DNA of 64,000 nt from Psilocybe azurescens. Lineage: Eukaryota > Basidiomycota > Agaricomycetes > Agaricales > Agrocybaceae. The notes below the pieces were generated by a model that was given only the letters and a program-made list of their open reading frames with translations, made no database searches and had not been told where the DNA came from. Positions within the stretch are counted from its first letter, which is position 1. The number at the start of each line of letters is the position of its first letter. Below are positions 1 to 11,197 of the stretch, in pieces. The DNA is taken from positions 19,638-83,637 of the forward strand of contig JAJIRX010000746.1 of NCBI GenBank assembly GCA_023853785.1, written 5' to 3'. The translations under genes were made by a program, and so were the position numbers.

Positions 1-2044
1 TATCACATTTACGAGCCTTTGCCAGCGTACCGCAGGTCTTGTCCGTGGGTTCTGGTGGTCTGCAAAGGCGTTCACCCTCACCCTATACCAATCCCACAGA
101 AAACCCCCCCTCTCATTCGCTCTGAGCTAGATGCCTTGCTCAAGAGTCTTGACAATGACCTAGCTGATTTAACGCCTCGCCGATTTCTGCGCCATCCCCT
201 GCTCAAAAGCTTTCTACGTTCTCGACTACCAGATATTTTGCAGCCCACACTTTCAGATCTCCATCTGTCGCTTGCAAATCGATCACACTTAAAGCACTAC
301 ATTGATCAGGCTAAAGAAAATTCATTTCCTAAAGGGACAGGATGGGAAGGTAAATTGTTTTTGTTTTCATTTTACCTTTGCCCTCGCTCTTATTATTGGC
401 ATTCTAGGGGTCCAGCACCTTAAGCGACACCAAGATGATGTTTTATTGCCTGAAGAGCACTACATCCGTCGGATTCTTGAGATTTCGCAGTCTGTTGATA
501 TCCATGAGGACGATGAGTCTGATGATACAATTAATGCATTGGAATCACTCCGAATTGTAGTTTGCATGAGCAAAGAAGGCAGCAGGCGCCTCCTTGCAGC
601 TCAGTACATCCAGAGCGACATTGGATTCAAGCGTGTGGTTGGATTCCATGAGTTTGAAATTGCATGCATGGATAGACGGGCAAATACAAGTTAGTCCAGT
701 GCTGTTGTGTTTTACTTTCTCAAAACTTGGACTCTTGCATTGACTGATTGACACTCTCCACACACAGGTATCATTTTTGCAGAGTCTTTCTGAACCGACA
801 AACAGCGGTTGCTCACCAGACTGTTCTTGCTGAAATTGAGGACATCGTCTTGCAGGATACTGGTTCCTCACTTCGATGGCGGCATATCCACGCAGCCAGC
901 ATGGATGAGACAGAGGGAATGATTATTCATTGGGGCGGTGATCAGCACGGAGGTCAGGCGAAAGGTACTTCTGTTTTAATGGCTAAAATTTGTTTGGAGA
1001 TCCTACCAGCTTATCGCAATGTGACAGGTATTGGCCTTCATCTTCAAAAAATAGCGCAGAAGTATCCTGCAAAACGGGACCTACATGAGCCTCACCGCTT
1101 TTTGCATTCACTTAGTCCATATGAACACCTTCATCGCATTTTTCGACTCTGTACTGTGCACGGAAAGCGAAATATTCGCAAGCTACTAGTACCCGAAGAC
1201 GTTCGGAACCTAATGCGTAGTTTAATGTGTATGGAGCACGATGACTGGGATGGCACTCTAGCTGCTATTATGGAACGTGGAGGCAAAGCTGCGATAGGCA
1301 AGTATCCTCTACTTTCAATTTTCAATATAGCCACTGATGTATAGCCTTAATAGACTGGGTTCAGGACAAGTTGCGAAGCCAGTTTGTATTTCAGGCAATG
1401 TGCTGGGAGAAGAGCCATATCCCAATAGAAATCTGGAGGGCCGGTGACACAACTACCAACCTTATCGAGAGCGCTCATTCGGATGTCAACCGGGAAGGAA
1501 CTTATTGCACCTTGGTTGGGGGAATCAAAAAAGGCCAGGTTTTCGATACGATGAAAATGAGAACACTGCAGGTAATCAGAATTCTGCATGAAAATTGGCA
1601 ATGTCTGACTTAAAACCTTTCTTCTGCTAGGGCGTCTGAAGAGGCAGGAATACATCCATCTTATCTCTTTGGTCATACCTCCGAAAATGCTGACTAAGAA
1701 TCTCAAACGAAAATGTACGTTAAGGAGACAAAACAGTATTATAGATCTTACAGAGCTATTTCAGTTAACGCTCACCATCATGCCCTTGATGCCCAAGACA
1801 CCAAGATAGAGCAACATAACAAAAAGCTCTGTGTAGCACATGAAAAAATCAATAATGCTCACCTTAAGGTCATTGAATGTGCAGCGACACTTGGAAATAT
1901 TTCCCCATGCAAGAAGCTGAACGATATCAGCGTGCCTCCGAATCCCTCAATAAGGCGCAAACAACATTGATTCGTGCAGAGGGAGTTTACTGGAAGCAAG
2001 TCGGCGCAGGAAAGGCACTTGTCCAGACAGGTTCGGGAAGTTAG
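1..2044 (+). mobile_element. Transposon-like multi-copy Agaricomycete protein, 5' end outside window
   Basis: Reading frames joined by short introns (for example 350-406) give one protein that enters from the left edge. In order it has a segment with CKGVHPHPIPIPQKTPP, an Asp/Glu-rich linker, WGGDQHGGQAKG near 930-965, HRIFRLCTVHGKRNI near 1131, RNLMRSLMCMEHDDWD near 1204, and GDTTTNLIES followed by TLVGGIKKGQVFD near 1443-1550. The last part (to the stop at 2042-2044) is a charged, probably coiled-coil tail ending in VQTGSGS. I recall this pattern from highly repeated, transposase-like proteins of mushroom genomes; that is memory, not a search. I see no terminal repeats because the left end is missing. 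The 1690-1920 part needs frame changes and an in-frame stop near 1693, so this copy may be decaying. The exact superfamily is not resolved. Confidence 0.5.
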
Positions 2045-2416
2045 GTATCTGTCTTCCTGCCGCTTAACTATATCTTGAAGCCAAACCTGTAGAAAGAAAG
2101 AGGGGATAGGTTTAGGTAGGTATCTAACCAGCGAGGTCAGAATAATTTACAGAGGTAGCACAACTAGAATCTCACTTTTGTAACAAAAAATATGTCAACA
2201 AATAACCATTTGCAAGCTATAAATATAAAGGTACATTTTTGTAGCTATGCGAAGGTAGGAAAGAGAGAGAAAACAATAGGTAAGAGTCCAAGAAATGGTA
2301 AACGGGAGAGATAAAAACAGTTCAAAAAGAAAGCGACAAGACAAGACAAGACGTGAGCAGGGAAAGGCAGACAGAATAGCAAGCCGAATGTGAAACAAGA
2401 AAGGTATTAGAAAAAG
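2045..2416. other. Intergenic, no gene seen
   Basis: 372 bases between the transposon-like gene and the 3' end of the minus-strand Cys-cluster gene. The plus strand is purine-rich from about 2240 to 2400. No RNA gene or repeat was recognised. Confidence 0.5.
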
Positions 2417-4447
2417 TTAGTTGCCAACAGCCTCGTCATCCTCCTCGACACTATCCTCCGGGTTTGAAACATCAATCTCCCTTCCCTTCCCCTTCCCTTT
2501 CACCAATGTCGCTCCAACTTCACCGAGATCCGGGCATTCACCAATATCGTTGAGATGGGCCCGGTGTGCTGGGAACGTTCGTGACAGCTTGCAAGACCAA
2601 CAGTCAACGTAGGCTGTGGTTATGACAACAAATACATCCATAGGGATGCCCATTCGCGAGTTCCACTCCAGGAAAGCGATGCCGATGGGAGTGTCAAGGA
2701 ATTCCTTTGCAGTCTCAGCAAATGCTGGATCAGCGAAGGACCTCATCTTGAGGGCTCGAAGAGTATCAATGTCGGCATCCTTCTTTGATACTACAGACAA
2801 GATTGTAAGTTTCGAACGTTGACAGTGAGGCAGATCAAAGCTATGACTTACTGGTTAACTCATTGGACATGTTTTTGCAGCAGCTGTCTTGTGGATTGAT
2901 GTGTCGGTTGTAGCCATCGGGAGAGAACATGCAACCACAGGCATCACACTTGACCGATAGTTCAACTAGGGCCTGGAGTGACGACTTCGGAACACCCAGA
3001 GTGGAGTTCAATTCGCGAAGCATTGAGCCAACAGTGGTGGTGAAAAATCGAGGTTTTGGTAGATGCGATTGGTGCAACCAGGGTAGAGGCGATCATCGTA
3101 GGCTTGTAAGGCAAGAGGAGTGTTGTCAGAGTCCCACGCGATGTGAGCCGAAGGAGATTCTAAAAAAAAGAAAGGACGCCGTCAGTATCGCATGTAAAAT
3201 ATTGAACATCTTCATTTACCTTTATATAAACCGGACTTTTCGTTATAAAACAAATCGGTCATGAGGAAAGTATCTAAAAGTAAAGGGTCACAGTCCATGC
3301 ATACAAATATCTGCAAGGTTACATACCAGAGTTTTTGCCGTGCAGTAGCAACGGCCTCTGTGAAGAAGCTGCGCGCAGTTGCAAGTTGGCTCAACAATGA
3401 CATAGGGGCGAGGGAGACGGCCGCAATTGACGTTCGCCGAGAGACAAACTTGGTAACAACCGGGATTAAAGTTTGGAGAGCCTGGGATGTTTTGAGAGCT
3501 GGCGCTGGAGAAGACCGGTCCTTTGAAGGGGGGGCGCGAGTGGGAGAGGAGGATACCACAGAGGGTGTCCTCGAGGAGCCAGCCCTCGGAGCAAGGATGT
3601 GTTCGACCTCGCTTATGGATGACGTGAGACGCTTTCGATGGGCTAGAATTGATGAGGCCAAGCAAAAGTCCTGATCGTCTGAAAAGGCCGTAAATACCAA
3701 CATTGAAGACTATGCCTTAGAACCAAAACTTACAGGCGTATGCTTCACATGTCTCAGCTGCTTCATCGTCGTCTTGAAAAGCTAATCAGAAGGTCAACCT
3801 GGTTGATAGAGTAGTAAGGGTCAAGAAATACTAACAAGTGTATTCATCTATCTGCTCCTGAGTTTGCAGTATTACAGGAGCTTTGAGACGTGGTATGAGA
3901 ACTAGAAATGACAAAAAGAGGTGAGAAGTGGTAAAAAGAGAAGGAAGGGACACACCTATAAAGTTACAGGGGTGCGTATCGCATCGAAAAACGTCCTCGT
4001 ACCGTCCTTGGTACATCACCCTTAGATGTAAGGTCATTGTGAAGTGCTTGGGGTCCTTGGACTGGTCAGCGGCATGGGGGCACAAAGGGCCTCATAGCCA
4101 TCACGCAGGTTGCGGAAGCCAGAGGCGGTGACTTCATGGAAAGTCCCGCTGGGTGTAACTCAAATAGGCCTAGTATGAAAGCAGATCGTTAAGAAGGTAT
4201 CACATAAAAAATCAGTCATTTACCGAGCATACGGAACCCATAAGTCAGTGGCCAATTCGTAGGTGACCATCTCCCCATTGGCGTTGTGGTTTTGAAGTTC
4301 TCGGTAGAGCTCGCGCTCGAATAGCACGCGGCCCATGAGAGACGTGATGGTTTTTGAAAAGGAGGCTGACGAACTGGCGGCATAATGAGGTGTTGGGGTG
4401 TTAGTATGAGAAGGAAACGGGACGATGGTAGAGCCTACAGGATGCAA
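2417..4447 (-). CDS. Unknown protein with a Cys/His cluster
   Basis: Multi-exon gene starting at the ATG at 4447 and ending at 2417. Exon 1 reads MHPVGSTIVP...LATDLWVPYAR and splices to GTFHEVTASGFRNLRDGYEAL. Downstream parts include QGRYEDVFRCDTHPCNFI, a Ser/Pro/Ala-rich segment (about 3300-3690), and a Cys/His cluster CDACGCMFSPDGYNRHI near 2890-2950 that could bind zinc. The C-terminus is acidic (NPEDSVEEDDEAVGN). The family is not recognised. Two frame breaks, at the G5 run 4076-4080 and the A5 run 3043-3047 (plus strand), are each resolved by one extra base, giving ALCAPHAADQSKDPKHF and QNLDFFTTTVGSMLREL. Coding evidence is the consistent frame and codon use across several short introns. 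The function is unknown. Confidence 0.55.
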
Positions 4448-7400
4448 TCTGGTTCTGCTCTATTTATCGCACAGTTGAAGATAACATCTTGGGTTCAGAG
4501 TTGGGACTTGAGCTCTTGGGGCCAAGCAACAGAGAACGAGGCCGCGGTGGATAGAAAAATTCGTTCTAGGAAGCGTAGGTCGGTGCGCAACATGCATCCC
4601 GCCCAGAAGGTCATTGACAGTGAGAGAGAATAGAAACACGAGGTGGAAACAAGAATTTCAATGTCGGTCGGCGGCGCCGCCACACGTGCAGAAAAATAAC
4701 ATGGACAAACGTGATTGTTCACATAACTTCAGGTTGCAGCTTATTATCTAAGTAATGGGAGCTAGCAGGACCAAGAAGGAGTGCCCAGCGAAGCTTCCCT
4801 GCCCTCCGGCCTTCTCCTTCTTTCATTTGATGGGATCGAATGAGACCAATCGTCAGTAGACTCGTTGTCAGATGCTTCTTTTCTTTTCTTTTGAACGCTG
4901 TTGATCAAAGTTTTGCATGTTCTTAAAATGTAAATGATAGGAATGATTAACCGCTTTGTCTACCTCTGTAGCTCGGATGACGTAGTTTCCATTCGCACAA
5001 GTCGACAACTGAGCTAAATGTAAGTGGTAGCTCGCTAACCACTGGACCTATATTATGTGATTCTACTTCTGATTAATAACAATTGTCCCATCATGTTAAA
5101 CTGGTACTTAGCACAACTATAGCGTAGCCCTGTGTTTTGTATATCAATATGTGTCCTATTTTATTAATGGTTGCCAGTGAGAACTTTGGATCTGGGCGCG
5201 CAGTCAAATTCTTGAGCCTATTTCGAATTACCTCAAACGAACATGCGCGATGAGCGTGTCATGCCGTGAGAAAATATCACGTGTAGCAAGTAAAGTCAAC
5301 ATCGCCCCTGTTTCTCCCTGTTTGTGAAGACGCGACTCTCTTCAGCTCTCCTCCCCTTTCACTATTCAGATTCCCTCTTCATCACGCGCTGCAAACTCGA
5401 GACTTTGATTCCTTCTTCCAATGCATACGTCGTCCTATACTCGGAGTCAGACCTCTAGGCTCAGGAGTAGTGGGCAGCTTCGGAGAGTGGCACACAACGC
5501 GTCGAGTCGCGTCCAAGTTGCGTCCTGGAAATTTTTAAGCTACCCTGAACGCGTCCCTTGAAGGGAAAAACTGTACATCTAACGGCTGAGCTCCTTGACT
5601 CACCGCGTGTATGGGAAGCACGCCTCCTACTGTCTGCTATCCCTATCGCTGTCGTCAGTGCCCCCTTCAAGGTTCCCTTGTCACTACGATCATTTGGAAC
5701 CTGTCGATTTCGTACAAGCTTCCTTGCCATATACTTGCCTTCTATTTTCCGAGACCCTGTCGACACACTACTTCCCAATCTCAAAATTGCGTGAGCGTAG
5801 TATTTATATCACATGTTATTTGACCACCTTTTCTTCTCTCACATCAGTGTCAGCCCTCGCCACAGTACTTGCATAAGGCCATCCAGTCAATACATCATGT
5901 AGGTATGCCAATTACGGACGATACTAAGGAAGTCACAGTCAACAATCGAACATACATCAACACCAGCTTCGCTGCTTCATGTTGCCTGACAGCTGAGACT
6001 CGGACAGCTGCTACTCCTCGCTGATAGCCGTGAAGTCATGCTTGTTCAAAGCCAGAGGAAGTACTCTGAGGGTGCCAGGTGCTTTCTCATTAATGTCATT
6101 TTAGCAAACAGACAGTTCGATGATCGAGCCAGGTTCTGCAATCTGTGGTGACTTCCACATGTTTTTACTGCTTCTCGACATTGAATCCAACGCCCCACTG
6201 TTACCGGTCGCTCTACCCGGTATATCGAGCCATATGACTCGGCTACTCTCGAGGCTGCATTTGTTGCGGAGTGGGATGAGTGTTCAAAAGACCTTTCACA
6301 TCACCTAGTTATCTGCTCAACCTTTGTGGAGAGAGTTCCACTGACACACCATCATGCGCAATTGGCTCGCCAGGCCTAACGCAACTTGCCGCGACTACAT
6401 ATGTCAAAACAAACTGTTTTCCAGCCGAACGACCTGCTCGCACTGGTTCGTGTGCGAAAGGACGCCAGTACTGTGTCAGTGTGGGAGCGGTGCCCATGCC
6501 GCACTTCTATTCTATTCTTAAAATCCAATCCACGGTCCGTTTTCCTTTCCATTATTGAGATTTGCCTTCGATCTCTTCATTGTTCGTGGATATGAAATAT
6601 CTGCCTTCATCGAACGTCTGTTACCTTCATTGTCTAGCTTGATGACGACCGTCGGTACCGTCGTTATTGTGGGTGCTTCATCTCACACATTAGCTAAGGG
6701 CTATCTCTCCTGGGCTGATCATCTCGCTCTACTTGCTAGATATTCAACCTCTGGGACTAAACCTTCTCCCTATAACTGCCGACTTCGTAATCTCCCCTCC
6801 AACGCCACCGCATCTTGTTGACACTTTTCCAACTTAACCGTTGTACCGAAGCGTATATCCGATCTCTGGAAAACGAAAAGAAGACTGCGTTATAAATATT
6901 CTGGCTTACATGATACTGCTCTGATACTTTGGGCGGTCTGGGTGGCGCTTCTACTCTCTGCTTCTGAACCTCGCTCCTGACTCCTGTGCCTGACTGACAT
7001 TCTATCTAGTCAAACACTGGTCTGTACTTCCTGCTGCGCTTTTGCTAGTCCTTCCGTTGCACTGGAATGTGTAATCCATGTTCTCCAGGCTGCCTTGAGC
7101 GTGTGGCTCCGTTCCAACTACGTTATGGGGTCCTGCAGACATGTCACTACAAAAATGGGTGTCAAGTACATTCGTCAGCTGCGAAAAGCCAACTAGGCCA
7201 TAGCGTCTGTGCTCGAGGTCTCCAAACTGGCCTTAATTATTCCCATGTCTGGCTCTTTCTATCTGTCAGTTGCTCAGATTTTTCACCATTGCATCACATC
7301 TAGCATGCACATTTGTTCCAACTGAGGTCACCATACTATTCAAGGCATAGTACACTCTCTGGGCATTAGAGAGCTCTAGCGTGTAAAGATGACCACCCCT

Positions 7401-8581
7401 GACGATGTCTTCGATACGGCTGCTTGCTGTGCTTTTCAGACCTTGTTTGGGATGAGCTTCTCCAAGTCGCAGACTCGAATAGGCTGGCCCTCTACAATAG
7501 TTAACTTCCGGAAGACGTCTTGCTCAAAATATTCGGTATGTGACCTTCTTGTTTAAATACGGGGATATCCCAGCACATGATTGCAAATGGCGATTGTTCC
7601 TTACTATTAAGATGATTTGACGTGGTCATATGTTATACATTCATCTCTAGTATTCTATGGCCCGAAATGTCTGTCGCTTTTCAATTCGTCTGTCGTTCTT
7701 CTGAACAGATCTCTTGAAGGATGTACCTTCAGAGACCTCGCGGATAGCCACTAGCTTCGAAATCGTATTGCCTGTCACGCCAGACTAAAACAGTAAGTCA
7801 AGTTTGGCAAGCATTAGTGAGGGCTTAACTAGCCGACCATAATCTGCAGCTGCATAAGTCACGCAAGGCCACCAGAGTCCAAAGCGCTCTGCCCCAGTAT
7901 TTATTGTCGCGGGATACAGCCTCCTGAGTCCTGACGGCAATGGCTGAGCTGGGTACTTCTATTAAATAGTCATGATCAGGCACCATACATCAGGTATATT
8001 GACGAACGCACTTTTCCTACTTGCGGGCCCTTCCTTCTAAGCCTGAGGTAAACCGTTTGAGAGTGACGTGCATGACTAATATTATGATGTAGGTTTATCT
8101 CACCTGTCCATGCTTGCACAATGAGTTACTTCTTGTTTATCTATGCAGAGAGAAGTCTGCTTCTGCTTGTACCGGGCACATATTTCTCTCTTAAATGTGG
8201 CTATATTAGGAAGCTCAAGGGCTTATTGACGCACAGCTGTGTTACTGATGAAGCTGACCGTTTTTGGTGCAGGCGCTTGTTACTTTGCCAGCGCCACGTC
8301 GTAACCAGACTAACAATTGTTCACAGGGCCCCACACCCCTTGGAGTCCATGGAAAAGCTTCAACTGAGCGTTGCCAAAGGCACTGATGAATCAAGCCCTG
8401 TGGATTCTTCTCATTGAATGATGCCCGGTAATAATCCGATCGTCTTGGCCGCCACTCAAAGTTTGCAACTGATATCATATAAACGTCAACACAACCCCTA
8501 GAATCTGATTCTTTCCTCCTGCTTGCCCCCATCTTCTTCCTTTCAACGTTCAAACCTCCATGAACGTGAACGGAGTTAGCC
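4448..8581. other. Gene-poor 4.1-kb region
   Basis: No gene could be supported. The longest open stretches (for example 5461-5784 minus and 6555-6821 plus) have no recognisable motif and no convincing splice partners. A segment at about 4975-5051 has tRNA-like words on both strands but does not fold into a tRNA. Given the base-loss problem elsewhere, a decayed or mis-sequenced gene here cannot be excluded. Confidence 0.4.
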
Positions 8582-10029
8582 ATGGAATCTGTCGCGATCT
8601 TGTTCTACAACGTCTTTGAACTTTCGGGGCTCGTTCTTCTCGTGTTGGTGCTCCTCACGGCGTTGCTATCACACAAGGTTATAAGGGCAGGGATATGGTT
8701 CAATCTCCTTACTGCGGGTATTCTGTCGACAATCAGCCAGGTGCTGCTGCTCCGACGGCAGACGGGGCCGGAGCCGGCAAGGGAATATGTTTCTTGCAGG
8801 CTATTCTGGTGTACCCTTTGACTGTTTTGTGAGTGCTACATCATGGACAAGCTGTTTTGCAATCGAATGTCGATAATATCTTGTAGATGCTCCCTGGTTG
8901 GAGCGGCTCTTCTTCTTCAAGTAAGCCATCGTTCTTCTCAGACAACCCCCTGTCTTGAAACTATGCAGAAGCCTGATGTTTCATGTGAATCATAGGTTTA
9001 CCTTTCAATGCTCCTTGGTCGCAAGTCGCGCACATTATCCCATAAGCACGTCCTTTGGGTACGTCACTTTTATCTTCAACCTATATTCCCAATATTTCAT
9101 CCCCAATCCCTACAAGATCAACGTTACGCCTATTCTCGTCTCCATATGCGTCCTCATCCTTTCATTCTCTGTATGTTATATCATCGTCTCATTCCTGCCC
9201 TCGATAATCGAATCTTTCAAACAAAGATCGGAGCCAAGAATCCCACCATTGTGGACAGAGATTCATCAGGAATGCGATGTCATTTCGTTCCTAATCTTGT
9301 GTAAGTTATTTACGGTCAATTGTTCACAATGACAGTGTTAAACTGGAATCTCAAATTAGGCCTAATATCTGTATTGGTCTATCTATGGTTGGAGGAATCA
9401 TGATCATGGTTCTGCAAGGTATGTACCCAGCACTTACTCTGTTATCCCGAACTTACCGCATCGTTCCTTGGGCCCACCCAATCTATTATATAGGCCTCGT
9501 TATGGGAAGCTTGTATCGACAAAAGATTCAATATACAAGGAGACACTCAATCGTAACAAGCTGTCACCTAGAGTGATAATACGAGTGTTTATTTTCAATG
9601 CCATTATGATGGTAGTCATGATGTAGGTCGCTTCTCATTTAAAGTTCAACTTTAAGTTCTAAAATCTTTGTTGGAACACAAAAACGATAGCTGTGGCGCT
9701 TCGGTTTGGTTCATCAAGAGTCTCGACGATGCCGCTAAGTTCCGATTTTCAAACCTGACAATGGCTTTGCGTGAGTAATATTAACATCGAGTTATGTCCT
9801 CGTGTCGGACATATCAAGTACTTGAGACTGATAAAATATTTCACTATTTTGTCCAGTACCAATCGGTGAGGGATTGATATTTGGGACACAGAGAGTGAGC
9901 ATGAGTGATCGTTGTCCATTCTGTGTAATTTATGGCTAACTCGCGATATCCGTCTAGGATATTATGAATGCTTGGATGGTATGGCTGAGGATCAAGCGAG
10001 AGGGTTCCCTTCCTTCGTCGAAGGTTTGA
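8582..10029 (+). CDS. 7-TM receptor-like membrane protein of basidiomycetes
   Basis: About nine exons starting at MESVAILFYNVFELSG. Hydrophobic segments follow the layout of a common Agaricomycete 7-TM family whose members I recall as GPCR-like: TM1 LSGLVLLVLVLLTALLS, QTGPEP before TM3, VDRDSSGMRCHF in the outer loop, PRVIIRVFIFNAIMMVV, and a C-terminal GEGLIFGTQRDIMNAWMVW. Introns with clear borders include 9060-9115, 9172-9227 (GTATGT donor), 9301-9359 and 9419-9493; the stop is TGA at 10027-10029. Two breaks remain. At G2 8776-8777 one extra G gives QTGPEPGKGICFLQ, and at A4 9521-9524 one extra A gives LYRQKDSIYKETL. It is either a sequence-error victim or a pseudogene. The ligand and coupling are unknown. 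Confidence 0.65.
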
Positions 10030-10451
10030 TAACATACTAGACAACTATAACAGCTGAACGATCCCTGGAATGAGGTCAGCCAAGGTTGTTACCTGGTAAG
10101 CCCTCTGTAGAATATGTATGTATTGTATAATATTGTCGTCGACTAGATGCTGCGATGTCATATGTCTGTATAATTATTAAACGTTGTCGGAGAATGCAAA
10201 AGACGAACACACGTTTTCTTGGTCTTCTGTTCTTATCGCTTCCTCCAGAATGAGGAACTACGTGATAATTTCATCCCAAAACAACTCTGTCCTATGGAAG
10301 AGCACAAGAGCTAGAGGGGCAGATGGGTTGGCCGAGGTGGAAATCGTGTGTAGACTATAGGGGACCCGGCTCGTCTTCAGGGTACAGCTAAACATGTAGG
10401 GGTAGCATCATTTTAAACAGTGGTAGCTCGCAGAAAGGAAATACTTACTAC

Positions 10452-10854
10452 GAGGCGATATGTCGCGTTATAAAAGCACCTTGAAGAGATTGCATTGTCC
10501 ACTGTTTGCTTCGAGCATAACAGAAACTATTTAGAACACTCAAAAGCAAAGATCAGTCGACTACTCACCGCCAAATTGCCCCTCTCCCCACAACAAGCCA
10601 ATCCTTCTGCTTCACAGATCTGCCATCATGTTTGTGTGCAAACATAACAGTATCGGGATGCAGCTTTTTCTTCCTGATCGTCAAGTGGGCTTCTTTGTTT
10701 CAAGATCCGTAACCGCCGTACGTGCCCCTGTTTCATCCACCGTTGCAACCTGTAGATCAGGCCAGTTATTGAGCCAAGCTGTTGAGCTCATGCCACTCAG
10801 TGGCTTCGAGAATGTCAGAACTGTCGGGGTGTCCGGATTGAGGACTAGCGTCAC
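10452..10854 (-). CDS. Unknown protein, partial gene on the minus strand
   Basis: The minus strand of 10569-10854 reads QVTLVLNPDTPTVLTFSKP, then WPDLQVATVDETGARTAVTD and, after a frame change at the G3 run 10687-10689, LTIRKKKLHPDTVMFAHKHD and QKDWLVVGRGAIWR. A GTGAGT donor follows, and a second exon lies at about 10452-10509. The coding character is convincing because one extra base joins the two halves smoothly. The start and the last exon were not found. It resembles small unnamed mushroom proteins, but I cannot name a family. The divergent 7-TM gene ends 420 bases to the left. Confidence 0.45.
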
Positions 10855-11197
10855 CTGTGATCAATTAGGATGCATTTCGAAAGCATTGAAGGGGCAAGGA
10901 TATGAAGGTGATTAGAAGTGATTGATAGATTTTATTTCGTATTCACAGAAAACTGCTATTTGGACTGTGAGAACATACAGGATGCTGTATACGCTTAAGA
11001 CCACCTGCTGTATTAGTTTCGACCAGCATAGCATTTGTCGATTGATCGTCATATTCAGCCACACTCGCCAAGCCAGAAGTTAAGCCTTTCCTTCGAATCA
11101 ACTTTGGATATATATTTCCATTCTTCAGTTACTTACAAAAAGCAAGTCATGTCATAAGCAAATAGCTACAAGAACTTCCATTGCGAACCATTGTCAA

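Noticed and set aside
4975..5051. tRNA-like words (TTAGCTCAGTTG, GTGGTTAGCGAGCTACCA) on the minus strand
   Set aside because: The A-box-like and B-box-like words are too close together and in the wrong order, and no acceptor stem pairs. A tRNA-derived SINE fragment is possible but unsupported.
8582..10029. Calling the 7-TM gene a pseudogene outright
   Set aside because: Both its breaks have the same signature as breaks in conserved genes, so a sequence artefact explains them equally well.
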